Assembly (NCBI RefSeq): GCF_001544875.2
Contig: NZ_FCOA02000034.1
Span: forward strand, 1 to 64,000
Source of the DNA: Caballeronia hypogeia
Lineage (GTDB): Bacteria > Pseudomonadota > Gammaproteobacteria > Burkholderiales > Burkholderiaceae
Direction of reading: 5' to 3'
DNA length: 64,000 nucleotides
Shown here: positions 32,971-42,473 of the stretch, piece by piece
How positions within the stretch are numbered: the stretch's first letter is position 1
How the letters are laid out: every line of letters starts with the position of its first letter
Made by a program: the position numbers and the translations under genes
Notes under the pieces: generated by a model
What the model was told of the DNA's origin: nothing
What the model saw: only the letters and a program-made list of their open reading frames with translations
Databases searched by the model: none

Positions 32971-33663
32971 CTACTTCGTTTCTTCCCGGTCAGCCTGGCC
33001 CGCCTGCCCGAGCATGACGGTCCAGCCGAGTCCACGCACGTTTCGAATAACACCCGCGCCGAATTTCTTGCGCACCGAATGGATCAGCACGTCGACGGCG
33101 TTGCTCTCCACTTCCTTGCCCCAGCCGTAAAGACGATCTTCAAGCTGGTCGCGCGAGAAGATCGTCCCGGGACGTTCGAGCAGCGCATGCATCAACGCGA
33201 ATTCGCGCGCTGACAGCACGCCCGAGGTTTCGCCGCACGTGAGCGTGCGCTGGTCGAGATTGAGGTTGATCGAATCGTCGCCGAGACGCGAGACCGCATA
33301 GCCCGCCTTGCGCCGCAGCACCGCGCGGATGCGTGCGAGCAGCTCGGGCATGTCGAAAGGTTTCAGCAGATAGTCGTCCGCGCCGAGATCGAGGCCTTGC
33401 ACGCGCGTATCGAGATCGTCGCGCGCGGTGAGGATCAGAACCGGCGTCGCGTTGCCCGCCGTGCGCGCCTGTCGCAAAAGCTCGATGCCAGTCATGCCCG
33501 GCAGGCCGAGATCGAGCAGCACCACAGTGTAGTCGGCGGCCGCAATCGCCTCGCGGCCCGCGTTGCCGTCACGCACCCAGTCGACCGCGTAGTCGGCATC
33601 CTTGAGCGCGCGCATGAGGCTCGTGCCGATCTGCACGTCGTCTTCGATCAGAAGAATTCGCAT
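32971..33663 (-). CDS. OmpR-family response regulator (QseB/PmrA-like)
   Basis: The 230-residue protein has a receiver domain (MRILLIEDDVQIG, phosphoacceptor in VVLLDLGLPGMTGIEL, switch Thr in LILTARDD, KPF) and an OmpR winged helix (LTCGETSGVLSAREFALMHALLERPGTIFSRDQLEDRLYG ... VDVLIHSVRKKFG). It pairs with the sensor kinase encoded 150 bp upstream on the same strand. Start 33663 is the only ATG that opens at the first receiver strand. Confidence 0.93.
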   Translation of the reverse strand: MRILLIEDDVQIGTSLMRALKDADYAVDWVRDGNAGREAIAAADYTVVLLDLGLPGMTGIELLRQARTAGNATPVLILTARDDLDTRVQGLDLGADDYLLKPFDMPELLARIRAVLRRKAGYAVSRLGDDSINLNLDQRTLTCGETSGVLSAREFALMHALLERPGTIFSRDQLEDRLYGWGKEVESNAVDVLIHSVRKKFGAGVIRNVRGLGWTVMLGQAGQADREETK

Positions 33664-33816
33664 GTTCACCTCGGACTCTGGCGAAGCGCGAGGCGAAAGA
33701 GGATAGGCGCACGACCGGTCTCTTATGAGGTTCCACTGACCGGTGACGGGCGAAAACGCGCCGCGCAGCGAATGCATTGTAATCGGCGCAATACGGCGCG
33801 CAAATCCCTACTTGCT

Positions 33817-35169
33817 TCATGCGGGCGCCGTTGCTGCAGCGGCAACATTCTTGTCGACTTTTTCCACCGGAAATCCAATCGATGCGACGATGCCCGAGCC
33901 GCCGTCTCCGCGATTTCTGAGCGTCACGTCTCCGCCGTAACGCGCCGCGATCGCCTTGACGATGGAGAGGCCCAGTCCGCTGCCCTCGATATCCGGATTC
34001 GCGCGAAAGAAGCGGTCGAACACGCGCGGCAGCAAAGCCTCGTCGATACCCGGCCCCGTGTCGATCACGTCGACCCAGGCCATCTCGCCGTCTCGCCGCA
34101 TGCGCAGATCGATGGTGCCGCCGTCGGGCGTATAGCGCACCGCGTTCGACACGAGGTTCTTCACCGCCATGCCGATATCCGTCTCGACCGCGCGCACGTG
34201 CGCGCTCACCATTTCCTCCGCGCCGATATCGAGCCCGCGCGCGATCGCGAGCGGCAGCACGTCGGCGACCGCGCCGGTCACGACTTCCGCGAGGTCCACG
34301 CGCGCGAGCGGCGCGCCTTCCATCGGCGCATCCGCGCGCGCGAGCCGCAACAGTTGCGTGATGAGCCCGCCGCTGCGCGCAATGCCGCGGCGCAGTTCCT
34401 GAAAGCGCTCCTGATTGCCGGCCACGATATGCGGCGCGAGATTGTCCGCCTGAAGCTGGAGCGCGGTGAGCGGCGTGCGCAATTCATGCGCGGCGTCGGC
34501 AATGAACTTGCGCTCCTTTTCGATGGCCTTCGCGAGACGCTCGATCATCGTGTTGATCGAATGAACGAAGGGCGCGATCTCGGCCGGCACGCCGATCGTC
34601 GGCAACGGCTGAAGATGTCCCATGTCGATGGCCTGCACCTCCGCGCCGAGCCGCTTCAATTGACGCAGCGAACGCCGCACGACCAGCACCACCGCGATCC
34701 ACACGAGCGGCACGAGCACGGCGATCGGCCAGAGGGTGAGCGTCGCGGCTTCGGTGGTCAGTTCATGCCGCACCGACGAGCGCTGCGCGACGAGAATCGT
34801 CATGGTCGGCTCCTGACGCGTGAAAATGCGCCAGTGCTCGCCGTTGACCTCGACGCCGGAAAAGCCCGGTTTTTCGTCGCGCGAAAAATGCAGCGACGGG
34901 TCGGTCGTGCGGAATGGCAACCGCTCGTCCGGCTTCCATACGACGGCGACCACGTCGCGGTCGTCCTGCGTGCCGCGTGCGGGATTCTTCGGGAGACTGT
35001 CGGCGAGGCCGTCGCGAAGGCGCGCCGCCACCTGTTCGAGCCGCATGTCGAGCAGTGCGCTCATGCCGGTCTTGCTCAACTGATAAGAACTCACGCCCTG
35101 CACGATCCCGATCACGGTCACGAGCAGACCCAGCGCGACGACCAGTTGATTCTGCAGTGATTTGATCAT
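33817..35169 (-). CDS. Membrane sensor histidine kinase (QseC/PmrB-like)
   Basis: A 450-residue two-helix sensor kinase: first membrane helix LVVALGLLVTVIGIVQGVSS, a periplasmic domain of about 130 residues including HFSRDEKPGFSGVEVNGEHWRIF as in QseC, second helix WPIAVLVPLVWIAVVLVV, a HAMP, HisKA with FIADAAHELRTPLTALQLQ, and HATPase motifs NLVSNAVRYTPDGG, DTGPGID and GSGLGLSIVKA. It likely phosphorylates the downstream response regulator. An intrinsic terminator lies about 120 bp upstream of its start. Confidence 0.92.
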   Translation of the reverse strand: MIKSLQNQLVVALGLLVTVIGIVQGVSSYQLSKTGMSALLDMRLEQVAARLRDGLADSLPKNPARGTQDDRDVVAVVWKPDERLPFRTTDPSLHFSRDEKPGFSGVEVNGEHWRIFTRQEPTMTILVAQRSSVRHELTTEAATLTLWPIAVLVPLVWIAVVLVVRRSLRQLKRLGAEVQAIDMGHLQPLPTIGVPAEIAPFVHSINTMIERLAKAIEKERKFIADAAHELRTPLTALQLQADNLAPHIVAGNQERFQELRRGIARSGGLITQLLRLARADAPMEGAPLARVDLAEVVTGAVADVLPLAIARGLDIGAEEMVSAHVRAVETDIGMAVKNLVSNAVRYTPDGGTIDLRMRRDGEMAWVDVIDTGPGIDEALLPRVFDRFFRANPDIEGSGLGLSIVKAIAARYGGDVTLRNRGDGGSGIVASIGFPVEKVDKNVAAAATAPA

Positions 35170-35641
35170 TCGAGCCTGCCGGGTCGGAATGGAACGGGGC
35201 GTTTCGCCTGCCCGTTCGATTCTAGGCGACATTCCCGGAGATTTCGGTCTGAAAGACGACAAGTGCATGACAGGTTCGCGCGCGGTGCGAGAAAAAAGCC
35301 GCCGGTCCGTCGGGACCGGCGTCAAGGCTGAGGAGAAGTTACGAGAACGTGAAACGGGCCCGGATAGCTCGGGAAAGCACCGCCCGTCCACGAAAACAAG
35401 CGTAGGCGCGAAGAATTAGCGTTGAATGAGCGCGCCCGGAGTCTCGGCGAAGCCACGCCCAGCAGCGTTTCCCGTGCCGGGATAACATTGCACCCGGCGC
35501 ATTTTCATCGGCGACATTGCTTCGGCTGCAAGGAAACTGCAAGCCTGCGGGCATCGCCGCCGCATTTCCATCTATCGTGCTCGGCCCGCTTGCGCGCATC
35601 GTCGTCGGTTGCGCGGCGGGCGCTTTGCACTTCAAAAACGC
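35170..35641. other. Divergent intergenic region with an orphan minus-strand transcript candidate
   Basis: It separates the sensor kinase (minus) from an MFS gene (plus). It contains an intrinsic terminator oriented on the minus strand (35291-35321) and, just upstream of it on that strand, a 98-codon open frame (35339-35635) with an Arg/Cys-rich sequence of doubtful coding nature. The arrangement fits a small RNA or an attenuated leader of the two-component operon. Confidence 0.4.
35291..35321 (-). terminator. Intrinsic terminator upstream of the sensor kinase gene
   Basis: On the minus strand a 9-bp perfect stem (arms 35313-35321 and 35300-35308, loop of four) is followed by GGC and six T (35292-35297). 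No annotated gene ends here, so it terminates an unannotated transcript or acts as an attenuator in the kinase leader. Confidence 0.75.
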
Positions 35642-37153
35642 ATGTCACAGAACAAGACTACCGTCCGTCCTCTCGTCATCGGCGCCGTGATGGCCTCCAT
35701 GGCCATGGTCGCGGTCGAGGCCACCATCGTCTCGACCGCAATGCCGCAAATCGCCACGCAACTCGGCGGCCTCAATCTATATAGCTGGGTGTTTTCCGCG
35801 TTCCTGCTCACGCAAACGGCGCTCACCGTCGTGTTCGGCAAGATCGCCGATCTCTACGGACGCAAGCCCGCCATGCTCGTCGGCATCGCTATCTTTCTGG
35901 CGGGTTCGGTGCTCGCGGGCTTCGCCTGGTCGATGCCCGCGATGATCGTGTTCCGCCTGATTCAGGGCATCGGCGCGGGCGCGATCCAGCCGGTCGCGCT
36001 GACGGTGGTCGGCGATCTCTATCCGGCGCGCGAGCGCGGCAAGGTGCAGGGCTATCTCGCGAGCGTGTGGGCCGTCGCCGCCGTCGTCGGGCCGATGATC
36101 GGCGGCCTCCTGATCCGCGAACTCTCGTGGGCGTGGATCTTCTGGATCAACGTGCCGATCGGCATTCTGGCGGCGCTGCTGTTCACGCTTTTCCTGCACG
36201 AGGAAAAGCGTCACGACCGGCCCGCGATCGACGTCGCCGGCGCGTTCTTCTTCACCACCGCCGTCGCCGCGCTGATGATGGCGCTCACCGACGCGGGCCA
36301 CGCCAGCAACGTGCGCGTCGGCGTGGAGATCGCGGTGCTGGTCATTGCCATCGTCTGCTTCGTGATGCAGGAGCGCCGCGCCGCCGATCCGATGATCTCG
36401 TTCAAGCTATGGTCGCATCGTCCGATCGCGGCGAGCAACGTCGCGACGCTGCTCGCAGGCATGGCGATGATGGGCCTGACCACCTTCCTGCCAATGTACG
36501 TGCAGGGCGTCCTGCACCGCACGCCTGTCGAAGCCGGCCTCGCGCTCACGATGATGATGATCGGCTGGCCGAGCGGCGCGACCTTCACGTCGCGCACGTT
36601 TCACCGCATCGGCCTGAGGCGTCTGCTGATGATCGGCCCGGTGTTCATTCCGCTGGGCGCGCTGCCGTTCGTGCTGCTCGATCCGCAATCGAGCCCGGTC
36701 TGGGCGGGCGTGGGCTCGGCGGTGCTGGGCTTCGGCATGGGCATCACGAGCGTGTCGTGCCTGATCCTGATTCAGGAAATCGTGCAGCCGTTGCAGCGCG
36801 GCAGCGCGACCGCATCGAACCTGTTCTCGCGCAATCTCGGCAACACGCTGGGCGCGGCCGTGTTCGGCGCGGTGCAGAACTTCGGTCTCACGCACACCGA
36901 AGGCCTGCCGCCCGTGCATGCCGATCAGCTCAGGCAGTTGCTTACCGCCGTGCCCGGCAACTTCGCGGCCAACGACGAAATCCGCCTCGTGCTGCATCAC
37001 GCGCTGCATCTGACCTTCACGGCGATGTTCGTGATCGCGCTCGGCGCCGTCGTCTCGATGCTGTTCATGCCGGCCGTCGACATCGGCCGCGCGAAAGACA
37101 GCGCCGATGCGAAAAAGGCCGCGAAAAGCGCGGCGAATCAGGCATTCCACTGA
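35642..37153 (+). CDS. DHA2-family MFS drug efflux transporter (EmrB/QacA type)
   Basis: The 503-residue protein has 14 predicted helices. Motif A is KIADLYGRKPAMLVG, motif D1 EATIVSTAMPQIATQLGGLNLYSWVFSAFLL, and motif C RLIQGIGAGAIQPVALTVVGDLYPARERGKVQG. These define the 14-TMS proton antiporters that export drugs or dyes. No EmrA-type adaptor is adjacent, so it may act alone. ATG 35642 starts immediately before the first helix. Confidence 0.9.
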   Translation: MSQNKTTVRPLVIGAVMASMAMVAVEATIVSTAMPQIATQLGGLNLYSWVFSAFLLTQTALTVVFGKIADLYGRKPAMLVGIAIFLAGSVLAGFAWSMPAMIVFRLIQGIGAGAIQPVALTVVGDLYPARERGKVQGYLASVWAVAAVVGPMIGGLLIRELSWAWIFWINVPIGILAALLFTLFLHEEKRHDRPAIDVAGAFFFTTAVAALMMALTDAGHASNVRVGVEIAVLVIAIVCFVMQERRAADPMISFKLWSHRPIAASNVATLLAGMAMMGLTTFLPMYVQGVLHRTPVEAGLALTMMMIGWPSGATFTSRTFHRIGLRRLLMIGPVFIPLGALPFVLLDPQSSPVWAGVGSAVLGFGMGITSVSCLILIQEIVQPLQRGSATASNLFSRNLGNTLGAAVFGAVQNFGLTHTEGLPPVHADQLRQLLTAVPGNFAANDEIRLVLHHALHLTFTAMFVIALGAVVSMLFMPAVDIGRAKDSADAKKAAKSAANQAFH

Positions 37154-37165
37154 GAGCGCCGCGCG

Positions 37166-37921
37166 ATGTTATCGACGCAGTACATCAGCCGCATCACGCT
37201 GTTGCGCGACAAGGCGCCGTCCTTCGACGCCTATCCGTTCTCGCTGCCTTCCGTGCGCGCGCTCGATACGCTGGAGCCGCACCCGAAGGTCACGTTTCTG
37301 GTCGGCGAAAACGGCTCCGGCAAATCGACATTGCTCGAAGCGATCGCGGTCTCGATGGGCTTCAATCCCGAAGGCGGCACGAAGAACTTCCGCTTCGGCA
37401 CGCGTGCATCGCATTCTCCGCTGCATGAATATCTGCGCATCGCGAAAGGCTTCAAACGGCCGCGCGACGGCTTCTTTCTGCGCGCGGAGAGCTTCTTCAA
37501 CGTGGCGACCCAGATCGAGCATCTCGACGACGAGCCCGGCTTCGGTCCGCCGATCATTACGTCTTATGGCGGCAAGTCGCTGCACGAGCAATCGCATGGC
37601 GAGTCGTTTCTCACGCTGCTGATGGAGCGCTTCGGCGGACAGGGACTCTATCTGCTCGACGAACCCGAAGCCGCGCTTTCCCCGCAGCGCCAGCTCGCCG
37701 CGCTCGCGCGCATCCACGATCTGGTCCGTGATGATTCACAGTTCATCATCGCCACGCATTCGCCGATTCTGATGGCGTATCCCGACGCGTGGATCTATGA
37801 ATTCACCGCGAACGGCATCGAGCGTGTCGCCTATGAAGACACCGAGCACTTCAAGGTGACGCGCGCGTTTCTCGCGAATCCCGGGCGCATGCTGCGCGAA
37901 CTCTTCGATAGCGAACGCTGA
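37166..37921 (+). CDS. Predicted AAA/ABC-type ATPase (COG3910-like)
   Basis: A 251-residue soluble ATPase: Walker A FLVGENGSGKSTLLEAIA near residue 45, ABC-like signature region SHGESFLTLLMERF, Walker B LYLLDEPEAALSPQRQLA, and IIATHSPILMAYPDAWIYEF. This architecture matches stand-alone SMC/OLD-like predicted ATPases related to YbbI/COG3910. Biological role undefined. It starts 12 bp after the MFS gene and is probably cotranscribed. Not an ABC importer subunit: no permease is near. Confidence 0.82.
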   Translation: MLSTQYISRITLLRDKAPSFDAYPFSLPSVRALDTLEPHPKVTFLVGENGSGKSTLLEAIAVSMGFNPEGGTKNFRFGTRASHSPLHEYLRIAKGFKRPRDGFFLRAESFFNVATQIEHLDDEPGFGPPIITSYGGKSLHEQSHGESFLTLLMERFGGQGLYLLDEPEAALSPQRQLAALARIHDLVRDDSQFIIATHSPILMAYPDAWIYEFTANGIERVAYEDTEHFKVTRAFLANPGRMLRELFDSER

Positions 37922-37973
37922 ACGCGTCCCGACGGCGACGTCATCGACGCCGGCGAGACGCGCACGATGACGC

Positions 37974-38201
37974 TCAGTCCTGCGCCTGAATGAGCGCGCT
38001 TTCCTTCGACTTCGCCATGCTCGTGTTTTCCACCGCCTGATTCGCGTCCTGCGCGATGTTCTGCGCGTTCATGCCTTGCTGCGATGCGGGCGCGCCCGTC
38101 GCCGGCGAATAATACGGCGCGGGGCCGTAGCCGCTGGCGAGTGCATAGGAAGCGCCCGCGAGCGCCGCGACGAAGACGATGCCTTTGAGATTGCCGATCA
38201 T
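37974..38201 (-). CDS. Small exported/membrane hypothetical protein (75 aa)
   Basis: Starts with a signal-like segment (LKGIVFVAALAGASYALASG) followed by a Gly/Pro/Tyr/Ala-rich stretch and an acidic, Gln/Asn-rich tail (NAQNIAQDANQAVENTSMAKSKESALIQAQD). Probably a small periplasmic protein. No family is recognised. Chosen start 38201 has AGGAGC upstream; upstream in-frame codons are not signal-like. Confidence 0.6.
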   Translation of the reverse strand: MIGNLKGIVFVAALAGASYALASGYGPAPYYSPATGAPASQQGMNAQNIAQDANQAVENTSMAKSKESALIQAQD

Positions 38202-38380
38202 GATAGTGCTCCTGAGGGTTTCACATAACCACTTCATCGGCCTCATTGCACTGCCTGCCAGCAACCGGACCTTCTGAAATGTGCACGCAGTCTACGTGCG
38301 TGAAAGGCTGCTGAAATCCCCTCAAAAGCACGGATAGGAATGGATGGATTCGCCGTTCATGTATGAAGCGCATTGTGCAT

Positions 38381-40204
38381 TCATACGTTGTCCTCGACAC
38401 TCACCGACACCGCGCCCGCGTTGATCGTCAGACGCGTGCGCTTTTGCAGCGGGCTTTGCGGCGCGCTGCCGTCGGCGTTGAGCAACTTCATCTTGTTGAA
38501 GATGGCGATGAACTGCGTCGGCGTGACTGTCGCCGTCGCATAGCCGATGCCGTCATGGTCCGCATACAGCATGTCCGGATTGTTCTGGCGGATGAAGGTA
38601 TCGAACACCGCCGACGAACTGAAGAGCGATGCGAGCGGCATGCCCGCAGCATAGGTCTTCACGTCTTCAAAGAACGGCTGGCTGCTCATGCCCGCGGACA
38701 TCAGATCGATCATGACGGGCGTGCCAGTCGAGGGATTCGGCACGTCGCGCACGATGCCCGCCTGGAACGCATGCAGGTCGCCCGTGATCGCGACGAGATT
38801 GCCGATGCCCTGCGCCTTCACGAACGACATGAGATCGGCCTTGTGCGACGGATAGCCGTCCCACGCGTCGCAATCGAGCACGAAGACCGTGTTACCGGGC
38901 GCGGGCGCGAGCGAGCTGAGATCGAGCCACATGCGGTTCATCATCACTTCGTTGCCCCACACCTTCCAGGTCGATGTCGATGCCTTCAGCGTGTCCTTCC
39001 ACCATTGCGTCTGCGTGGGACCGAGAATCGACGGCACGCGCCCGAGGCGCTGCGTGTCGAGCGCCTCGAATTGCGCGAGGACCGCTTGCGGCACGAAGTA
39101 GCGCGAGCCGACCTGATCGTTGCCGTTCACCGGATCGTGCCCGAGCGCCTGCGCGATGGCTGCTTCGCTGACGACGTGATCGTCGCGATAAAGGCGCTCG
39201 TCGGTCATCACGAGATGGATCAGCGAGCCGAAGTGAAAGTCGCGATAGATGCGGATGTTGTCATAAGCCGCATTGTTGAGATCGAACGACACGTCGCCCC
39301 AGTCGACCGGCAGATATTCGGCCCACGCCTGATTCGCGTTGCGGCGGCGCGCGGTCTGCTGAAGATTCGCGTTCGTGTAGGTCTGATGGTCCTGCCAGCA
39401 GTCGTCGGAGAACTCGTGATCGTCCCAGACGGCGATCACCGGAAACCGCGCATGCACGTTCTGCAAGCGCGCATCGCCGCGATACGTGCGATAGAGCGTG
39501 CGGTAATCGTTGAGCGTGTTCGCGTATTTGCCGCCGCTGGGCGAAGGCAGCCCATCGGGCAGCGTGATCGCAGGATGCGCGGGCTCGACGCCGCCCGCCG
39601 GCGCGCTGAAACCCGCCTCGTAGATGTAGTCGCCCAGATGCACGACGAAGTCAATATCGGTCTCGGCGGCGAGCAGCGTCATGCCCTGCCAGTGGTTCGC
39701 GCTCCAGTTCTGGCACACGAACCACGCGAAGCGCACTTGAGGGATCGCCTCGTTCGCGGCGGCGGCCGTGAGCGTCGTGCCCGTCGCGCTGATATCGCCG
39801 CCCGCGACGAAGCGGTAGTAGTAGGTCGTCTTCGCGGCGAGGCCGGTGACCTTGGCGCGCACGGTGAAGTCGTAATCGGCAATCGCGCTGAGCGGCACGC
39901 TCGCCACCAGTTGTGAGAAGTTCTGCTGCGCCGATACCTGCAGGGTCACGGCGACCGGCGACGTAGAAGCCGCATTGTCATTGGTGACGCAACGGGTCCA
40001 GAACACCACCGACACATCGCGCGGATCGCCGCTCGCGACGCCCTGCGGGAACGCGAATGCGCCCGCGGGCGGCGGCGTCGGGCCGCTTCCGCCGGAACCG
40101 CCGCCGTTGTCGTTGTCGTCGTGACCATGGCAGGCGGCGAGCGTGCCGGACGCGGCCGCCACGGTGTAGAACGCGGACAGGGAAAGGAAACGGCGACGGT
40201 CCAT
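38381..40204 (-). CDS. PhoD-like alkaline phosphatase/phosphodiesterase
   Basis: A 607-residue Ca/Fe-dependent phosphoesterase of the PhoD group. The N-terminus has a Tat motif (RRRFLSLSAF) and a lipobox-like LAAC (Cys25), followed by a Gly/Ser linker and the Ig-like N-domain (FAFPQGVASGDPRDVSVVFWTR). Catalytic motifs include VHLGDYIYE, VIAVWDDHEFSDD and NLVAITGDLHAFQAG. PhoD enzymes release phosphate from diesters such as teichoic acids or phospholipids at the cell surface. Upstream lie tandem ACGTACGTT motifs. Confidence 0.92.
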   Translation of the reverse strand: MDRRRFLSLSAFYTVAAASGTLAACHGHDDNDNGGGSGGSGPTPPPAGAFAFPQGVASGDPRDVSVVFWTRCVTNDNAASTSPVAVTLQVSAQQNFSQLVASVPLSAIADYDFTVRAKVTGLAAKTTYYYRFVAGGDISATGTTLTAAAANEAIPQVRFAWFVCQNWSANHWQGMTLLAAETDIDFVVHLGDYIYEAGFSAPAGGVEPAHPAITLPDGLPSPSGGKYANTLNDYRTLYRTYRGDARLQNVHARFPVIAVWDDHEFSDDCWQDHQTYTNANLQQTARRRNANQAWAEYLPVDWGDVSFDLNNAAYDNIRIYRDFHFGSLIHLVMTDERLYRDDHVVSEAAIAQALGHDPVNGNDQVGSRYFVPQAVLAQFEALDTQRLGRVPSILGPTQTQWWKDTLKASTSTWKVWGNEVMMNRMWLDLSSLAPAPGNTVFVLDCDAWDGYPSHKADLMSFVKAQGIGNLVAITGDLHAFQAGIVRDVPNPSTGTPVMIDLMSAGMSSQPFFEDVKTYAAGMPLASLFSSSAVFDTFIRQNNPDMLYADHDGIGYATATVTPTQFIAIFNKMKLLNADGSAPQSPLQKRTRLTINAGAVSVSVEDNV

Positions 40205-40216
40205 GAGAGCCTCCTT

Positions 40217-40243
40217 GAACGTACGTTCGGGCGTACGTTTGGG
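40217..40243. promoter_or_regulatory. Tandem ACGTACGTT motifs upstream of phoD-like gene
   Basis: AACGTACGTT (a perfect 10-bp palindrome) is followed, after CGGGC, by GTACGTTT, giving two similar half-palindromes within 27 bp directly upstream of the phosphatase start. They lie between the likely promoter and the start codon, a suitable place for a repressor. No pho box pattern was recognised. Confidence 0.35.
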
Positions 40244-40497
40244 TTAGACGCGAGGCAGGAGAACGCTGGATGCGTCGGCCGGGACGACGGATAAGCGCGG
40301 CTCTCTTTCGAAACTGAAATGCTTACAAACTATAAATCGCGTCGCGCGGTGTCAAGCAACGTTTGCGTGACGCGGGCGTGAAGCTCGCCTCATGAAGGCG
40401 CGGTGCGGTGTGCCATCAAGGGTTAAACTGTGTCGAGCGGGTTTGTCCAACGAACGTTCGCCCCTGTGCGCGGGTTCGCGGGCTATCGTCATCCGCT

Positions 40498-42462
40498 ATG
40501 CCGACCATTCAAACCATGACCAGACCGAGAGCCGCCGCCCCACTCGACGCCGCCCGCAACGCGTCCGAACACTCCGCCATGAGCGATGCGCAATATCGCG
40601 CACTCGTGGACGCGATCGAGGACTGCGCGATATTCATGCTCGACCTCAACGGCCGCATCGTCAGCTGGAACGCCGGCGCGCGCAAGATCAAGGGCTACGA
40701 GGCGCACGAGATCATTGGTCAGCACCTGTCGCGCTTCTACACGGCGGAGTCAGTCGCGCGCGGCTGGCCCGAGTACGAACTGAAGCAAGCCTATGCGACG
40801 GGCCGCTTCGAGGACGAGGGCTGGCGCGTGCGGCGCGACGGCACCTTGTTCTGGGCGAACGTCGTCATTACGGCAGCGCGCAATTCCAAGGGCGAGATCA
40901 TCGGTTACGCCAAGTACACGCGCGATCTCACAGCGAAGCGCGCCGAGGAAGAGAAGCTGCGTCTTTCGGAAGAGCGCTTCCGGCTACTTGTGGAAAGCGT
41001 GAGCGACTACGCGATCTTCATGCTCGACCCGGGCGGACACATCGCGAGCTGGAACACAGGCGCGATGCGCATCAAGGGTTATCAGCCGTCCGAGATCGTC
41101 GGCAAGCATTTCTCGATCTTCTACGGCCCGGAAGATATCGCCGCGAACGTTCCCGAGATCGAATTGCAGACCGCGATCCGCGCGGGCCGCGTGGAGAACG
41201 AAGGCTGGCGCGTGCGCAAGGATGGCTCGCTGTTCTGGGCGAACGTGGTGATCACGGCGGTGTACGACGAGCATCGCGTGCTGCGCGGCTTCGCCAAGGT
41301 CACGCGCGACATGAGCGAGCGCAAGCGTCTGGAGCAGCTCGAGGTTTCTTCGCGGCGCATCAGCGAGTTTCTCGCGACGCTCGCACACGAGCTGCGCAAT
41401 CCGCTCGCGCCGGTGCGCAACGCGATCGGCGTGATGCAGATGGAGGCGGACATGTCGCCGCGCGTGTCGGCGTGCCGCGACATCATCGACAGGCAGACCT
41501 CGCATCTCGGCCGGCTCGTCGACGATCTGCTCGACATGGGCCGCATCACGACAGGCAAGATCGACTTGCGCATGACGCGCGCGGATGTAAGCGATATCGT
41601 CGCGCGCAGCATCGAGCTCGTGCATCCGTTCATGGAAGAGCGCGCCCAGAGCGTCCTGACGAAGCTGCCGCCACAGCCGGTGTACGTCATGGGCGACGCC
41701 ACGCGGCTCGTGCAGGTCGTGCAGAACCTCTTGAACAACTCATCGAAATTCTCGCCACGCGCGAGCACGATCACGGTCGAAGTGGCGTGCGAGGCGACCG
41801 CGTTGCTGATCAAGGTTATCGACAAAGGCCGCGGCATTTCGCAAAAGGGCCTCACGACCATCTTCGATCTGTTCGTGCAGGAGGATCACTACCTGAATCC
41901 CGGCGAGGCGGGGCTCGGCATCGGGCTCACGCTGTGCCGGTCAATCGTCGAACTGCATGGCGGGTCGATCAGCGCGTGGAGCGGCGGTGCGAATCAGGGC
42001 AGCACGTTCACGGTGCGCCTGCCGTATGCATCGTCGGAGGATACGCCGCGGCCGCATCGCGTGCTGGCGCAGGATGCGACGGATCGGGAAGGCAGCGGCT
42101 TGCGTGTCGTGGTGATCGACGACAATCGCGATTCGGCGGACAGCCTCGCGATGCTGCTGCAGATGAAGGGGCACGACGTGCGTATCGCGTATCACGGCAA
42201 GGAAGGGCTCGACGTGATACGGCACTTTCCGCCGGAACTCGTTTTGCTCGATCTGGCGTTGCCGGACATGGACGGTTACGGCGTGTTGCGCACCGCGCGC
42301 TCGCAACGGCTGCTCGGGCGCGCGATGGTCGTCGCGATGACGGGCTTCGGGCAAGTGGGCGACAAGGAGCGCTCCGCGCAGGCGGGCTTCGACGCGCATC
42401 TCGTGAAGCCCGTGGATTTTGCGGAGCTGGACCGCTTGCTGGAGAAAGTGGCGGCGCGGTGA
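40498..42462 (+). CDS. Hybrid histidine kinase with tandem PAS domains (PAS-PAS-HisKA-HATPase-REC)
   Basis: The 654-residue cytosolic kinase has two near-duplicate PAS/PAC modules, residues about 35-160 and 165-285, both with the AIFMLD opening, GWRVRxDGxLFWANVVITA and a RD-terminated PAC. Then come HisKA (TLAHELRNPLAPVRN), HATPase (NLLNNSSKFSP, DKGRGIS, GLGIGLTL) and a receiver (VVVIDDNRDSAD, LVLLDLALPDMDGYG, LVKPVDF). No membrane segment. The Trp-rich PAS pair resembles heme or flavin sensors, but ligand residues were not identified. ATG 40498 is the longest plausible start; MSDAQYRAL (40579) is an alternative. Confidence 0.9.
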   Translation: MPTIQTMTRPRAAAPLDAARNASEHSAMSDAQYRALVDAIEDCAIFMLDLNGRIVSWNAGARKIKGYEAHEIIGQHLSRFYTAESVARGWPEYELKQAYATGRFEDEGWRVRRDGTLFWANVVITAARNSKGEIIGYAKYTRDLTAKRAEEEKLRLSEERFRLLVESVSDYAIFMLDPGGHIASWNTGAMRIKGYQPSEIVGKHFSIFYGPEDIAANVPEIELQTAIRAGRVENEGWRVRKDGSLFWANVVITAVYDEHRVLRGFAKVTRDMSERKRLEQLEVSSRRISEFLATLAHELRNPLAPVRNAIGVMQMEADMSPRVSACRDIIDRQTSHLGRLVDDLLDMGRITTGKIDLRMTRADVSDIVARSIELVHPFMEERAQSVLTKLPPQPVYVMGDATRLVQVVQNLLNNSSKFSPRASTITVEVACEATALLIKVIDKGRGISQKGLTTIFDLFVQEDHYLNPGEAGLGIGLTLCRSIVELHGGSISAWSGGANQGSTFTVRLPYASSEDTPRPHRVLAQDATDREGSGLRVVVIDDNRDSADSLAMLLQMKGHDVRIAYHGKEGLDVIRHFPPELVLLDLALPDMDGYGVLRTARSQRLLGRAMVVAMTGFGQVGDKERSAQAGFDAHLVKPVDFAELDRLLEKVAAR

Positions 42463-42473
42463 GGCGGCGCAGT

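Noticed and set aside
35339..35635. 98-codon minus-strand frame just before the orphan terminator
   Set aside because: Arg/Cys/Trp-rich sequence, no ribosome binding site seen; kept only as part of a possible RNA transcript.
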